Notes: generated by a model from the sequence alone, not told the origin. A stretch of DNA of 64,000 bases from Oscillospiraceae bacterium (GCA_015067975.1 SVLK01000006.1:20485-84484), one strand, 5' to 3'; counted from the first letter of the stretch, positions 25,668 to 35,091 are shown. Numbers and translations: made by a program.

Positions 25668-26249
25668 ATGAATTTTTTGGAAGAGCGCATTAAAAAGGAT
25701 GGTATCGTCAAGCCGGGTAACGTGCTGAAAGTGGACAGCTTTCTCAATCACCAGATGGATATTGCGCTGCTCAACGAGATCGGCCGGGAGTTTCACCGCC
25801 GCTTTGCCGACAAGCCCATCACCAAGGTGCTGACCATTGAGGCATCCGGTATCGCCATTGCCTATCCGGTGGCCAACGAGTTTGGTGTGCCGCTGGTATT
25901 TGCCAAGAAATCCAAGTCCGTCAATATTGAAGGCGATATGTATGTGGCAGAGGTGGAGTCCTTTACCCACAAGAATAAAAATCAAGTCATCGTGTCGAAG
26001 AAATTTCTTTCTGCCGAAGACCATGTGCTGATCATCGATGACTTTTTGGCCAACGGCTGCGCCCTGCAGGGGTTGATCTCCATTGCAGAGGGTGCCGGAG
26101 CTACCATTGAGGGCTTGGGCATTGCTGTGGAAAAAGGCTTCCAGATCGGCGGCCGCGTGATCCGCAATTTGGGTTACCGGTTGGAGTCGTTGGCTATTGT
26201 GGATGCTATGGATGCCGAAACGGGAGAAATCACATTCCGTGCACAATAA
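25668..26249 (+). CDS. xpt: Xanthine phosphoribosyltransferase (copy 2)
   Basis: 193 residues, closely similar to copy 1 throughout (shared [43 protein letters not shown]). PRPP motif [16 protein letters not shown] 25668 is chosen over 25662 because AAGGAGGG ends two bases before the latter. The copies differ most at residues about 65-95, next to the purine pocket, so they may prefer different bases (for example xanthine versus guanine or hypoxanthine). That is inference. A strong terminator follows. Confidence 0.92.
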   Translation: MNFLEERIKKDGIVKPGNVLKVDSFLNHQMDIALLNEIGREFHRRFADKPITKVLTIEASGIAIAYPVANEFGVPLVFAKKSKSVNIEGDMYVAEVESFTHKNKNQVIVSKKFLSAEDHVLIIDDFLANGCALQGLISIAEGAGATIEGLGIAVEKGFQIGGRVIRNLGYRLESLAIVDAMDAETGEITFRAQ

Positions 26250-26254
26250 AAGAC

Positions 26255-26301
26255 AAAAAAGAACGATTCCAGAGCGGTATCCGCCGGAATCGTTCTTTTT
26301 T
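26255..26301 (+). terminator. Terminator of xpt copy 2
   Basis: A 16-bp stem (26255-26270 with 26286-26301) with A-run and T-run flanks and a small inner GCGG/CCGC stem in the loop. Confidence 0.9.
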
Positions 26302-26468
26302 ATGCAGTCCGCGCATAAGGAAAAAACGGGGATACAGAGATTTAATTTGCTGATTTGGCAGCTTTGCACAAAAGTTTTCTTCCGATCCGGCGGCAAGCCG
26401 TGAAAGTTGCACTGTTTCTGCATGGCGATTGCGGATATATATTCTTCCGATTGTGTATAATGATGAAT

Positions 26469-26485
26469 AATTATTGTAAATAATT
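26469..26485. promoter_or_regulatory. Palindrome AATTATT-GTA-AATAATT upstream of the peptide-transport operon
   Basis: A perfect 7-bp dyad with a 3-base centre, 32 bases before the -35 box. It has the general look of an AT-rich repressor site. It is two bases longer than the CodY consensus, so CodY is only a possibility. The rest of the 26302-26517 gap is AT-rich with nothing else recognised. Confidence 0.4.
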
Positions 26486-26517
26486 GAAATGTTATGCATA
26501 TTTTATCAAAAAAGTGG

Positions 26518-26546
26518 TTGACAACAAAGAGAGGCGGTGCTACTAT
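26518..26546 (+). promoter_or_regulatory. Promoter of the oligopeptide transport operon
   Basis: TTGACA (26518-26523), 17-base spacer, TACTAT (26541-26546), 35 bases before the ATG of the binding-protein gene. Confidence 0.8.
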
Positions 26547-26581
26547 AAACCCATCCCAAAACTCACACGGAGGAATGTACG

Positions 26582-28225
26582 ATGAAAAAGATGATGTCTC
26601 TTTTGCTTGCTCTTTGCATGATGTTGGGCCTTTTGGCCGGCTGCGCTTCCAAAGATGATTCTGCAGGCCCTGTTGCCGTCAACAATATCAATGTTGCCAT
26701 GGGCTATCAGATCACCACGCTGGATAATGCCATCAATACGGAAACCGGTAATGACTGGATTCTCGAACATCTTTATTCCGGTATGTTCCGAAAAGATGAA
26801 AACGGCGTTGCACAGAAGGAACTGTGCGACGACTTTACCATCAGTGCTGACGGCCTGGTGTACACCTTCACTTTGAAAGATGGCATCGTCTGGAGCGATG
26901 GCACGCCCATCACGGCATACGACTTCGAGTATAGCATGCTGCGTGCCCTGTCCTACGGCGTTGACAATGCCTACTCCATCAACGAGATTGTTTCCTACCT
27001 CAAGGGTGCCAAGGAATATAACCTGAAGGCCGTTGATGCCGGTGCTTCCTTTGACTGCACCAAGGAAGATCATAGCGAAGTAGGTTATAAGGCACTGGAT
27101 GAAAAGACGCTGGAAGTTACCCTGAACAATCCCTGCGCTTTCCTGCCTGAGCTGATGACCTCCCGCGCATGGGTACCTGTGGTGCAGAGCACGCCTCAGC
27201 ACGACTCTCTGTGGTCCTTCAAGGCCGGCTATCCCACTTCCGGTGCTTACACGCTGACCGAGATCAATGAAACGGAAAAGGCCGTTCTGACCAAGAATGA
27301 GAAGTATTGGAACAAGGACTCCATCACCATGGAGACCATTACTTACTGGTGCATGACCGATCCTGATGCCCAGGCACTGGCATTTGACTCCAAGGAAATC
27401 GATGTGGCGCTGGGTATCACCGCCAATGCTGCCGACAAGTTTGTTGGTACCGACAACCTGTGGACCGTGCAGGATGGTAATGTGTACTTCATTGCCATCA
27501 ACTCTGCCTCTACCGGCCCTGAGAGTCTGAAGGATGTCAATGTCCGTCGTGCTCTGGCTCTGGCCATCGACAAGCAGGCCCTGTCCGAAGTGCTGGGTGC
27601 TGCCTACTATCCTATGGTCAACGGTTACATCCCCCACGGTGCCGGCGGTGTGAGCGGAGACTTCCGTGACGAAGGCGATGCCGACGGTTACACCCTCAAC
27701 TACGATTTGGAAAAGGCCAAGCAGCTGCTGGCTGATGCCGGCTACAATGAGAGCAATCCTCTCAAGTTGAGCTATAAGTACAGCAACAACAGTATGCACG
27801 GCGATGTGGCCACCATGCTGGAGTCCTTCTGGACCAAGTTGGGTGTGGAGATCGAACTGATCAGCGTGGAGCAGGGCGTTTACTACGACCAGATCGACCA
27901 GGGCGACTTCGAACTGTGCCGCTACGCTGACAACATCGGAAGCAATGCCATCCGTCTGCTGAAGTTCTGGTCCACCGAGAACCAGGTGGTTGCCGCCATC
28001 AGCGACCCCGTGTACGACAAGATGTGCGCTGAGGCGCTGCAGGTTGCTGACGCGGCCGGCTTTGCTCAGGCAATGCACGGTTTGGAAGACTACCTGATCG
28101 AAGAGAATGTTTACCTCATTCCTCTGTTCGAGTACATCAATCCCTACCTGATCGCTGACGGCGTGGAAGGTGAGACGCTCTGTGGCTTCCATCCCTTCTT
28201 CGGTAACTGCACTGTGACCAAGTAA
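26582..28225 (+). CDS. oppA: Oligopeptide ABC transporter substrate-binding lipoprotein (family 5)
   Basis: 547 residues, SBP_bac_5 type. A lipoprotein signal peptide (MKKMMSLLL start, lipobox LLAGC with Cys21) anchors it outside the membrane. The OppA/DppA pattern is visible: LYSGMFRKDENG, TLKDGIVWSDGTPITAYDFEYS (read in two parts), and NVRRALALAIDK in the second half. It captures peptides for the OppBCDF permease encoded downstream. It starts after CGGAGG. A strong hairpin without T-run follows, likely giving more binding protein than permease. Confidence 0.92.
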   Translation: MKKMMSLLLALCMMLGLLAGCASKDDSAGPVAVNNINVAMGYQITTLDNAINTETGNDWILEHLYSGMFRKDENGVAQKELCDDFTISADGLVYTFTLKDGIVWSDGTPITAYDFEYSMLRALSYGVDNAYSINEIVSYLKGAKEYNLKAVDAGASFDCTKEDHSEVGYKALDEKTLEVTLNNPCAFLPELMTSRAWVPVVQSTPQHDSLWSFKAGYPTSGAYTLTEINETEKAVLTKNEKYWNKDSITMETITYWCMTDPDAQALAFDSKEIDVALGITANAADKFVGTDNLWTVQDGNVYFIAINSASTGPESLKDVNVRRALALAIDKQALSEVLGAAYYPMVNGYIPHGAGGVSGDFRDEGDADGYTLNYDLEKAKQLLADAGYNESNPLKLSYKYSNNSMHGDVATMLESFWTKLGVEIELISVEQGVYYDQIDQGDFELCRYADNIGSNAIRLLKFWSTENQVVAAISDPVYDKMCAEALQVADAAGFAQAMHGLEDYLIEENVYLIPLFEYINPYLIADGVEGETLCGFHPFFGNCTVTK

Positions 28226-28248
28226 ATCAACATCGATTTATCCAATAT

Positions 28249-28279
28249 CCTTTGGGGGGAGTAACACTCCCCCCAAAGG
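28249..28279 (+). terminator. Intercistronic hairpin after oppA
   Basis: A 14-bp perfect stem (28249-28262 with 28266-28279), loop AAC, followed by GATTTTCC rather than a T-run. It is probably a 3' stabiliser or partial terminator. Confidence 0.6.
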
Positions 28280-28321
28280 GATTTTCCGTATTTATAAAAA
28301 AATTCTGAAAGGATCCGGATC

Positions 28322-30292
28322 ATGAAAAAAATCCTGCTTGAGGACATTGCCGAACTGAAATTCCTCGCTGCTCCGACCTTGAATCCCTCCGGAACGCTGC
28401 TGGCCTATGCACTGACCTCTTCTGAGCGAAAAAGTAATAGCTATTGCACGGATATTTATCTGTTGGACACGGCCAGCGGAGAGAGCAGGCCGCTGAACAA
28501 TGCCGGCAAGGACAAAGCCTTTTTCTGGGAAGATGACGAGACGCTGCTTGTACGCGCTGCTTACAGTGAGGCAGACGAGTGTAAAGCCTACGCGCCCTTT
28601 GCGTCCTACTATCGCGTCAATGTCAAAAGCGGCGAAAAAGAAAAGGCGTTTCACGTGCCGGGAGATGTGGCGCAGCTGAAGAAAATTGGCGGTACACTGT
28701 ATGCCGCTACGGTGGTGATCGACCGCAATGCGCCGGATCCTGCGACCACACCCGAAGACGAGTGCGAGGAGTATCTGGACTACCACATCGTGGAGGAAGC
28801 GCCCCTCTGGGAGAACGGCTTGGGATTCGTTGCCGGAAAACGGACGGTACTGCATATTTTTGATGCCGCGACCGGCACGTTGAAACAGGTGAGCAACGAC
28901 ACCACCGAGGTGAAGGATTTCACCGTCAGCAACGGGCGGATCGCCTTCATCGGACGGGACTGGAAGGATACGCTGCAGGACAGACTGAGCGAGCTTTACC
29001 TGTATGATGTGAATGCGGACCAGTTGACCACCATCATTGCCAAAGACAGTGCCAAAGTGGGCCGCGTGGCATTTGTGGGTGAGCAGTTGCTCTATACGCT
29101 TTCGGATAACCGGAGTTACGGTGATTCGCAGTTGTGCGATTTTTACTGCTATGATATCGCTTCCGGTGAGAGCCGTTTTCTCGCGCCCCATAACGGCCTT
29201 GCTGTTGGCGGCGGTATTGTCAGTGATGTGGGGTATGGCCGCGGCAACGTATGGAAAGCGGTAGGGGACAGGGTGTTGTTTGCCGCGCTTTCCGGTTTTG
29301 AACGCGCCCTGTATTCGATCGATCTTACCGGCTGCATTCGGCGCTGCACCGCACTGGAAGGCGGCAGCGTGGAGTTTTTCGATGCCAACGACAAGGATGC
29401 ATTCCTCGGTTGTCTGGCACAGGATGACGCGGTCAACCTCTACCGTGTGTGCGGTGATACGCTGACCAAGGTCACCGATGTGAACGCGGAATATTTTGAA
29501 GACCGGTTCGTTTCATTGCCGGAGTACATTCCTTTTGCCAACAGTGCCGGCATCTCCGTGGACGGCTGGGTCATCTATCCCATGGATTACGATCCTGCCA
29601 AGCAGTATCCGGCGGTGTTTGAAATCCACGGCGGGCCCCGTGCTGCTTACAGTACCGTGTTTGTGCATGAAATGCAGGTATTCGCTTCCAAGGGCTACTT
29701 TGTCTTTTTCTGCAATCCCCGCGGCAGTGAGGGACGGGGAGAGGAGTTCGCCGACATTCGCGGAAAGCACGGCACCATCGATTATGACGATCTCATGGAG
29801 TTCACCGATCATGTGCTTGCCGCCTATCCCCAGATCGACCCGAAACGTGTTGCGGCAGCCGGCGGTTCTTACGCAGGTTTTATGTGCAACTGGATCGTGG
29901 GCCATACGGACCGTTTTGCTGCCATTGCGTCGCAGCGTAGTGTCAGTGACTTTGTGGCGGACTACTGCATCAGCGATCTGGGATTCACCTATGACCGGGA
30001 AGCATGCTGCGGCAATCCGTGGGATGACACAGAAAAACTGTGGTTCCACTCGCCCTACAAATATGCACCCTATGCCAAGACACCCATTCTGTTTATCCAT
30101 GCGCTGGAGGACTATGACTGCACGATTGATCAGGGCGTCATGATGTTCCAGGCTATGAAATATTTCGGCGTGCCCAGCCGCATGTGCCTGTTTGAAGGCG
30201 AGAACCATGAGCTTTCCCGCAGCGGCAAGCCCCGCCACCGCATCCGCCGGCTGAAAGAGATCACCGCGTGGATCGACAAATACCTCACCTGA
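28322..30292 (+). CDS. S9-family serine peptidase (acylaminoacyl/prolyl oligopeptidase-like)
   Basis: 656 residues: an N-terminal beta-propeller-like region (about 1-390) and a C-terminal alpha/beta-hydrolase domain. The catalytic triad is visible: Ser516 in GGSYAGFM, Asp597 in HALEDYDC and His629 in GENHELSRSG. The oxyanion region is FEIHGGPRA. No signal peptide is seen, so it should act in the cytoplasm, consistent with S9C acylaminoacyl or dipeptidyl enzymes. It lies between oppA and oppB, so imported peptides are probably its substrates. Confidence 0.92.
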   Translation: MKKILLEDIAELKFLAAPTLNPSGTLLAYALTSSERKSNSYCTDIYLLDTASGESRPLNNAGKDKAFFWEDDETLLVRAAYSEADECKAYAPFASYYRVNVKSGEKEKAFHVPGDVAQLKKIGGTLYAATVVIDRNAPDPATTPEDECEEYLDYHIVEEAPLWENGLGFVAGKRTVLHIFDAATGTLKQVSNDTTEVKDFTVSNGRIAFIGRDWKDTLQDRLSELYLYDVNADQLTTIIAKDSAKVGRVAFVGEQLLYTLSDNRSYGDSQLCDFYCYDIASGESRFLAPHNGLAVGGGIVSDVGYGRGNVWKAVGDRVLFAALSGFERALYSIDLTGCIRRCTALEGGSVEFFDANDKDAFLGCLAQDDAVNLYRVCGDTLTKVTDVNAEYFEDRFVSLPEYIPFANSAGISVDGWVIYPMDYDPAKQYPAVFEIHGGPRAAYSTVFVHEMQVFASKGYFVFFCNPRGSEGRGEEFADIRGKHGTIDYDDLMEFTDHVLAAYPQIDPKRVAAAGGSYAGFMCNWIVGHTDRFAAIASQRSVSDFVADYCISDLGFTYDREACCGNPWDDTEKLWFHSPYKYAPYAKTPILFIHALEDYDCTIDQGVMMFQAMKYFGVPSRMCLFEGENHELSRSGKPRHRIRRLKEITAWIDKYLT

Positions 30293-30324
30293 GTGGAAGA
30301 TTCCCTGAGAAGGAGAACCTTTTT

Positions 30325-31245
30325 ATGACAAAATATATCAGTAAACGCGTTCTGTTCGGCATTGCGACCTTGTTCGTTCTTGCAACGGTCACCTTTTTCA
30401 TGATGTATCTGATCCCCGGTTCCCCCTTTGCCGGAGAACTGAAGGGCGTATCGGAGAGCATCCGTGAACGGCTGATCGCCCAGTACGATCTGGACAAGCC
30501 GATCATGTTGCGCTATATCAAGTATCTGAAGAATGTTCTGGCCGGAGATTTCGGCACATCGCTGCATCGCAAAGGCGCACTGGTGACAGATATTATCGCC
30601 AAGGGCATCCCCTATACGGCGGCACTGGGCACCGTTGCTTTCTGCGTTGCCATGTCTTTGGGAACGCTCCTTGGCGCGTTGGCTGCCTTTACCCGCCAGC
30701 GCTGGATCAAGGGCAGTGTTTCCTTCATTGCAACCATCGGCGTCAGCATCCCCAGCTTCCTGATCGCCCTTTTGATGATGGTGGTCTTCGGCGTAAAGCT
30801 CCACTGGCTGCCGTTGGTGGGCCTTGGTGGCTGGAAAAACTACATTATGCCTTCGCTGGCACTGGCCTTGGGCCCCATTGCCATGATCTCGCGACTGGTG
30901 AAATCGGGGCTGCAGGAAGAACTGCGGCAGGATTACATTACCCTGGCCCGCAGTAAGGGAACCGCTTTTGTGGTGATTGTTTTCCGCCATGCACTGAAGA
31001 ATGCCCTGCTGCCTGTTGTGACTTATGCAGGTCCGCTGCTGGCTACGCTGATCACAGGTTCGTTTGTTGTGGAGACCATGTTCACGATTCCCGGCATCGG
31101 CGCGGAATTTGTCAACAGTGTCACCAACCGCGACTATACACTGATCATGGCGCTGACGATTTTTTACGGTGCGCTGCTGATCATCGCCAATATTTTGACC
31201 GATGTCATTGCGGCGGCAATCGACCCGCGTGTGCGCTTGAAGTAA
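30325..31245 (+). CDS. oppB: Oligopeptide ABC transporter permease, OppB type
   Basis: 306 residues with six hydrophobic segments. The N-terminal signature is that of the OppB/DppB group (YISKRVLFGIATLFVL, DLDKPIMLRYIKYL), and the EAA loop region is YITLARSKGT. The start ATG follows AAGGAGAACC; the frame extends upstream into the peptidase gene and that extension is rejected. It pairs with the OppC-type gene ten bases downstream. Confidence 0.93.
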   Translation: MTKYISKRVLFGIATLFVLATVTFFMMYLIPGSPFAGELKGVSESIRERLIAQYDLDKPIMLRYIKYLKNVLAGDFGTSLHRKGALVTDIIAKGIPYTAALGTVAFCVAMSLGTLLGALAAFTRQRWIKGSVSFIATIGVSIPSFLIALLMMVVFGVKLHWLPLVGLGGWKNYIMPSLALALGPIAMISRLVKSGLQEELRQDYITLARSKGTAFVVIVFRHALKNALLPVVTYAGPLLATLITGSFVVETMFTIPGIGAEFVNSVTNRDYTLIMALTIFYGALLIIANILTDVIAAAIDPRVRLK

Positions 31246-31254
31246 GGTGAGAAA

Positions 31255-32190
31255 ATGACAGATACAAAGAAAACACAGTTCGTCCTGACAGACGACCTCT
31301 TTGAAAAACTGCATGAGGATGAAAAGAACAACGAGTTTATCGCCGTTTCTTCCAAAACTTATCTGCAGGATGCATGGCATAGCTTCCGCAAGAACCGTCT
31401 GGCGATGGTCAGTCTGGTGTTTTTGGCAGTGATGGTTCTGCTGGCCATTTTTGTCCCCATTTTTTCACCTTACACCTATGACGGACAGGATCTGAATGCC
31501 CGTAACGCGCTGCCCAGCCTGGCGCACTGGCTGGGTACCGATAAATTCGGCCGTGATATTTTCGTGCGTATTATGTGCGGCGCACGGATCTCTCTGTCGG
31601 TCGGCTTTGCTGCAGCCTTCATCAATCTGGTGATTGGCGTGGTCTATGGCGGTATCTGCGGCTATTTCGGCGGCAAGCTGGACATGATCCTCATGCGTAT
31701 TGCCGACATCATCTATGCCATTCCCAGTATGTTGTATGTCATTATGGTCATGCTGGTGTTCGGATCCAACATCTTTTCCGTGTTGCTGGCCATCTCCGTC
31801 AGCGGTTGGATCGGTATGGCCCGTCAGGTCCGTACTCAGGTGATGAGTCTGAAAGAGCGGGAATTTGCGCAGGCGGCACTGGTGATGGGAGCCAGCCACA
31901 ACCGGATTCTCTACAAGCATTTGATCATCAACTGCATCGGTCCGATCATTGTGAATACGACCTTGATGGTGCCCAATGCCATCTTTACCGAGGCATTCCT
32001 CGCCTTTGTGGGCATTGGCATCTCCATCCCACAGGCCAGTTGGGGCACGATGGCCAATGAGGCCCGTGCGCTGCTGCAGAACTATCCCATCCAGATGCTC
32101 TGGCCTGTGCTGGCTATCAGTTTGACGATGCTGAGTTTGAACTTTATCGGTGACGGGCTGAACGAAGCCCTTGACCCCAAGAAACGTTGA
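31255..32190 (+). CDS. oppC: Oligopeptide ABC transporter permease, OppC type
   Basis: 311 residues. A long N-terminal cytoplasmic part (about 45 residues) is followed by SFRKNRLAMVSLVFL, the OppC_N pattern, then five more hydrophobic segments. LGTDKFGRDIFVRIM and the EAA loop region EFAQAALVMGAS are typical of DppC/OppC. It forms the heterodimeric channel with OppB. Start ATG after AAGGTGAG, in tight operon spacing. Confidence 0.93.
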   Translation: MTDTKKTQFVLTDDLFEKLHEDEKNNEFIAVSSKTYLQDAWHSFRKNRLAMVSLVFLAVMVLLAIFVPIFSPYTYDGQDLNARNALPSLAHWLGTDKFGRDIFVRIMCGARISLSVGFAAAFINLVIGVVYGGICGYFGGKLDMILMRIADIIYAIPSMLYVIMVMLVFGSNIFSVLLAISVSGWIGMARQVRTQVMSLKEREFAQAALVMGASHNRILYKHLIINCIGPIIVNTTLMVPNAIFTEAFLAFVGIGISIPQASWGTMANEARALLQNYPIQMLWPVLAISLTMLSLNFIGDGLNEALDPKKR

Positions 32191-32198
32191 GGTAAGCC

Positions 32199-33209
32199 AT
32201 GGAAAAATTGCTGACAGTTGAAAATTTGACCGTGGATTTTGTAACCGATGAAGGTACTGTCCACGCGGTACGCGATATCTCCTTTGACGTGTTTCCCGGT
32301 GAAATTCTGGGCATCGTGGGTGAGAGCGGCAGCGGAAAGAGCGTTTCCATGTATTCTGTGATGGGTTTGCTGCGGGAAACGGCTGCGATTGATTGCCGGA
32401 CACTGCGATTTGACGGCGAAGACATCAATCCGTGCAGCTATCCCGATAAGAAAGCGTATGCAGGGAAAATGCAGGAGATCTGCGGCAAGTCCATGGCCAT
32501 GGTGTTCCAGGATCCTATGACATTTTTGAATCCGACGATGCGCATCGGCAAGCAGCTATGTGAGCCGATTCTGAACCATACCAATCTCAGCCCCAAAGAG
32601 GCACGGGAGCGCGCACTGGAACTGATGCGTTTGGTGGGAATCCCTTCTCCGGAGACCCGCATTGACCAGTATCCCTTTGAGTTTTCCGGCGGTATGCGCC
32701 AGCGTATCATCATTGCTATTGCGCTGGCCAACGATCCCAAGCTGATCATCGCCGATGAACCTACCACGGCGCTGGATGTGACGGTGCAGGCACAGGTGCT
32801 GGATCTGATCCGCGATGAAAGCCGCCGCCTTGGTTCCTCGGTGATCCTGATCACCCACGATCTGGGCGTTGTTGCCAGCCTATGTGACCGCATCAATATC
32901 ATGTACGGCGGCAAAATTCTGGAATCCGGAACGGATGAGGAGATTTTCTATCAGCCCAATCATCCCTACACCAAGGGGTTGCTTTCGTGCATCTGCAATC
33001 CGGAAAATGATGACGCACAGCTGCAACCGATTCCCGGTTCTCCGCCGGATCTGCTGCAGCCGCCGGTCGGCTGCCCCTTTGTGGATCGCTGCGAGCATGC
33101 CATGAAAGTCTGCAAACTTTACATGCCGGAGCATACAGAACTGTCGTCCACGCACCGCAGTGCCTGCTGGCTGAACGAACTTGCGGGAAGGGGGGAGCAC
33201 CGTGACTGA
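32199..33209 (+). CDS. oppD: Oligopeptide ABC transporter ATPase, OppD type
   Basis: 336 residues. Walker A GESGSGKS (about 41-48), Q-loop FQDPMTFLNP, signature FSGGMRQR, Walker B LIIADEPTTALD, H-loop ITHDLGV. The C-terminal oligo_HPY extension carries CPFVDRCEHAM...C cysteines typical of OppD/DppD, which in related proteins bind an iron-sulfur cluster. It overlaps the oppF start by eight bases. Confidence 0.95.
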   Translation: MEKLLTVENLTVDFVTDEGTVHAVRDISFDVFPGEILGIVGESGSGKSVSMYSVMGLLRETAAIDCRTLRFDGEDINPCSYPDKKAYAGKMQEICGKSMAMVFQDPMTFLNPTMRIGKQLCEPILNHTNLSPKEARERALELMRLVGIPSPETRIDQYPFEFSGGMRQRIIIAIALANDPKLIIADEPTTALDVTVQAQVLDLIRDESRRLGSSVILITHDLGVVASLCDRINIMYGGKILESGTDEEIFYQPNHPYTKGLLSCICNPENDDAQLQPIPGSPPDLLQPPVGCPFVDRCEHAMKVCKLYMPEHTELSSTHRSACWLNELAGRGEHRD

Positions 33210-34185
33210 TACGGCAAAGATTTTGTTGGAAGTCAAAGACCTGAAGATGCATTTCCCTGTCAACAAGAGCCTTTTTTCAAAGAAACAGTTTGTCAAAGCG
33301 GTGGACGGTGTATCTTTCGAGATCCGCGAAGGGGAAACACTGGGCCTGGTGGGCGAAAGCGGCTGCGGAAAATCATCGCTCGGCAGAACTGTTGTGAAAA
33401 TGTATGAGCCGACTTCCGGAGAGATTCTCTTTGATGGAAAAGACGTAACATCCCTTCGTGGGGCGGAACTCAAACAGTTCCGCAAAGATGCGCAGCTGAT
33501 TTTTCAGGATCCGTATGCCTCGCTCGATCCGCGTATGACGGTGGGTGAGATCATCAAGGAGCCTATGGTGATCCATGGACTGTACGCCTCCGATGCCGAG
33601 CGCGAACAGCGTGTGGTGGAGCTGCTGCAGATCGTGGGACTCAAGCCCGACCACATCCGCCGCTATCCCCATGAGTTTTCCGGCGGTCAGCGCCAGCGCA
33701 TTTCCATCGCCCGCACTCTGGCACTTGAACCGAAGTTTATCGTCTGCGATGAACCCATCAGTGCACTGGACGTTTCCATTCAGGCACAGATTATCAATCT
33801 TCTCAAGAAGATCCAGCAGGAAACGGGTATCGCCTATCTGTTTGTGGCCCACGACCTGAGTGTGGTCAAACATATTTCTAACCGGATCGCGGTCATGTAT
33901 CTGGGACACATTGTGGAAATTGGCAGCAGCAACGACATTTACTGCTCGCCCAAACACCCCTACTCCATTGCGCTTTTAAGTGCCGTCCCGATCCCAGACT
34001 CTGTGGAAGGAAAGCGGAAAGTCCGCATCCCGCTGCATGGCGAAGTGCCCAGCCCCCTCAACCCACCGGAAGGATGTCCCTTCTGCACGCGCTGCCCCCA
34101 TGCCGATGACCGCTGCCGCAAGGAGCGGCCGCAGCTGCACGAAGTGGCTGGTCGGCAGGTCGCCTGCTTCAAGGTAACGGAATAA
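33202..34185 (+). CDS. oppF: Oligopeptide ABC transporter ATPase, OppF type
   Basis: 327 residues from GTG 33202, five bases after GGGGGGAG. Walker A GESGCGKSS, Q-loop FQDPYASLDPRM, signature FSGGQRQRISIA, Walker B FIVCDEPISALD, H-loop VAHDLSVV. A C-terminal cysteine cluster (CPFCTRCPHADDRC) matches the OppF/DppF extension. It is the last gene of the operon, closed by a 22-bp-stem terminator. Confidence 0.95.
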   Translation: MTDTAKILLEVKDLKMHFPVNKSLFSKKQFVKAVDGVSFEIREGETLGLVGESGCGKSSLGRTVVKMYEPTSGEILFDGKDVTSLRGAELKQFRKDAQLIFQDPYASLDPRMTVGEIIKEPMVIHGLYASDAEREQRVVELLQIVGLKPDHIRRYPHEFSGGQRQRISIARTLALEPKFIVCDEPISALDVSIQAQIINLLKKIQQETGIAYLFVAHDLSVVKHISNRIAVMYLGHIVEIGSSNDIYCSPKHPYSIALLSAVPIPDSVEGKRKVRIPLHGEVPSPLNPPEGCPFCTRCPHADDRCRKERPQLHEVAGRQVACFKVTE

Positions 34186-34204
34186 CGGACTATTTCATAA
34201 AAAG

Positions 34205-34253
34205 AAAACAGGAAACCCCGGAAGAGTGCTCTTCCGGGGTTTCCTGTTTTTAG
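34205..34253 (+). terminator. Terminator of the opp operon
   Basis: A 22-bp perfect stem (34205-34226 with 34229-34250), loop TG, flanked by As and Ts. A second, looser inverted repeat CACAGTTGT/ACAACTGTG (34263-34271, 34306-34314) lies beyond it, role unclear. Confidence 0.92.
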
Positions 34254-34357
34254 GAAGGCTCACACAGTTGTGCAGGAGCAATTTGCAACGATGCCGCAAA
34301 AAAGAACAACTGTGATGGAAGCGTAAAAAGGGAGGGAAAAACGCTTCGGGAACCGTA

Positions 34358-34900
34358 TTACATAAAGTTTAGCAGATCTTCGCTGGCCAGACGGGCAGGA
34401 CCGTCCTTCCAGATCTCGGGATAACCCATAGCCACAAGGCAGGCAACTTTCTGATTGGCAGGGAGCTGCAGCTTCTGTGCAATGCCCTCTTCGTCGATGA
34501 CGCCGATGATACAGGTACCTACGTCATATTCGCGGGCGGCAAGGCAGAAGGTCTGTGCGGCGATACCGGCGTCAAACATCTCCCACTTTTCTGCATCGGC
34601 AGATTGGAGATCGCCGTTGGTATCGCGGCCGGAATGACCGGTTTCATAGGTGATCACTGCCAGAGCGGCGGCACGCTGAATGGTTTTGGTGTTGAAAGTA
34701 TACCCGCGCACGCAGTTCTCGGCAATGTCATTTTTGACCTCGGGAGTATCAATGACGGTGTAGCGGACAATTTGCGTATTTTTCCAGCTGGGGGCGAAGC
34801 GGGCCAGATCGATGATCCGGCGGACCGTATTGCGATCGATGGGCTTGTCTAAAAAGCGGCGGCAGCTTCTGCGCTGCAGCAGGCAGTCTTTCGCGTTCAT
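34358..34900 (-). CDS. Nitroreductase-family FMN oxidoreductase
   Basis: 180 residues from the ATG at 34900 (MNAKDCLL); a longer frame exists but starts across the promoter. Motifs of short nitroreductases: RRSCRRFLDKPI (FMN phosphate Arg residues), FAPSWKNTQ, and GIAAQTFCLAAREYDVGTCIIG in the second half (read in parts). It reduces nitro groups, quinones or similar with NAD(P)H; the natural substrate is unknown. It has its own minus-strand promoter and no operon partner. Confidence 0.88.
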   Translation of the reverse strand: MNAKDCLLQRRSCRRFLDKPIDRNTVRRIIDLARFAPSWKNTQIVRYTVIDTPEVKNDIAENCVRGYTFNTKTIQRAAALAVITYETGHSGRDTNGDLQSADAEKWEMFDAGIAAQTFCLAAREYDVGTCIIGVIDEEGIAQKLQLPANQKVACLVAMGYPEIWKDGPARLASEDLLNFM

Positions 34901-34939
34901 GAAACTTCCCACTCCTTCGTGTTTTTGAATTCGCTCCAC

Positions 34940-34968
34940 ATAGTAGCACATATTTCCCGATGTGACAA
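34940..34968 (-). promoter_or_regulatory. Promoter of the nitroreductase gene
   Basis: On the minus strand: TTGTCA (34968-34963), 17-base spacer, TACTAT (34945-34940). Confidence 0.7.
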
Positions 34969-35091
34969 TGATAATATTTTACCCTTTTGTGTTTATGCAG
35001 GATGGGAGCTGTCAACATTACATCAGGCGTATTTTAGAAATACTGCGGGGAAAAAGAAGAACGAAAGAGAAAAAAGAATAAAAAGTTACGC

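Noticed and set aside
26469..26485. Assignment of the AATTATT/AATAATT palindrome to CodY
   Set aside because: It is 17 bases with a GTA centre, whereas the CodY consensus is 15 bases with a different core. Kept only as an unassigned dyad.
26543..28192. Long minus-strand frame opposite oppA
   Set aside because: Shadow frame; the plus strand has a lipoprotein signal and SBP_bac_5 pattern with promoter and ribosome site.
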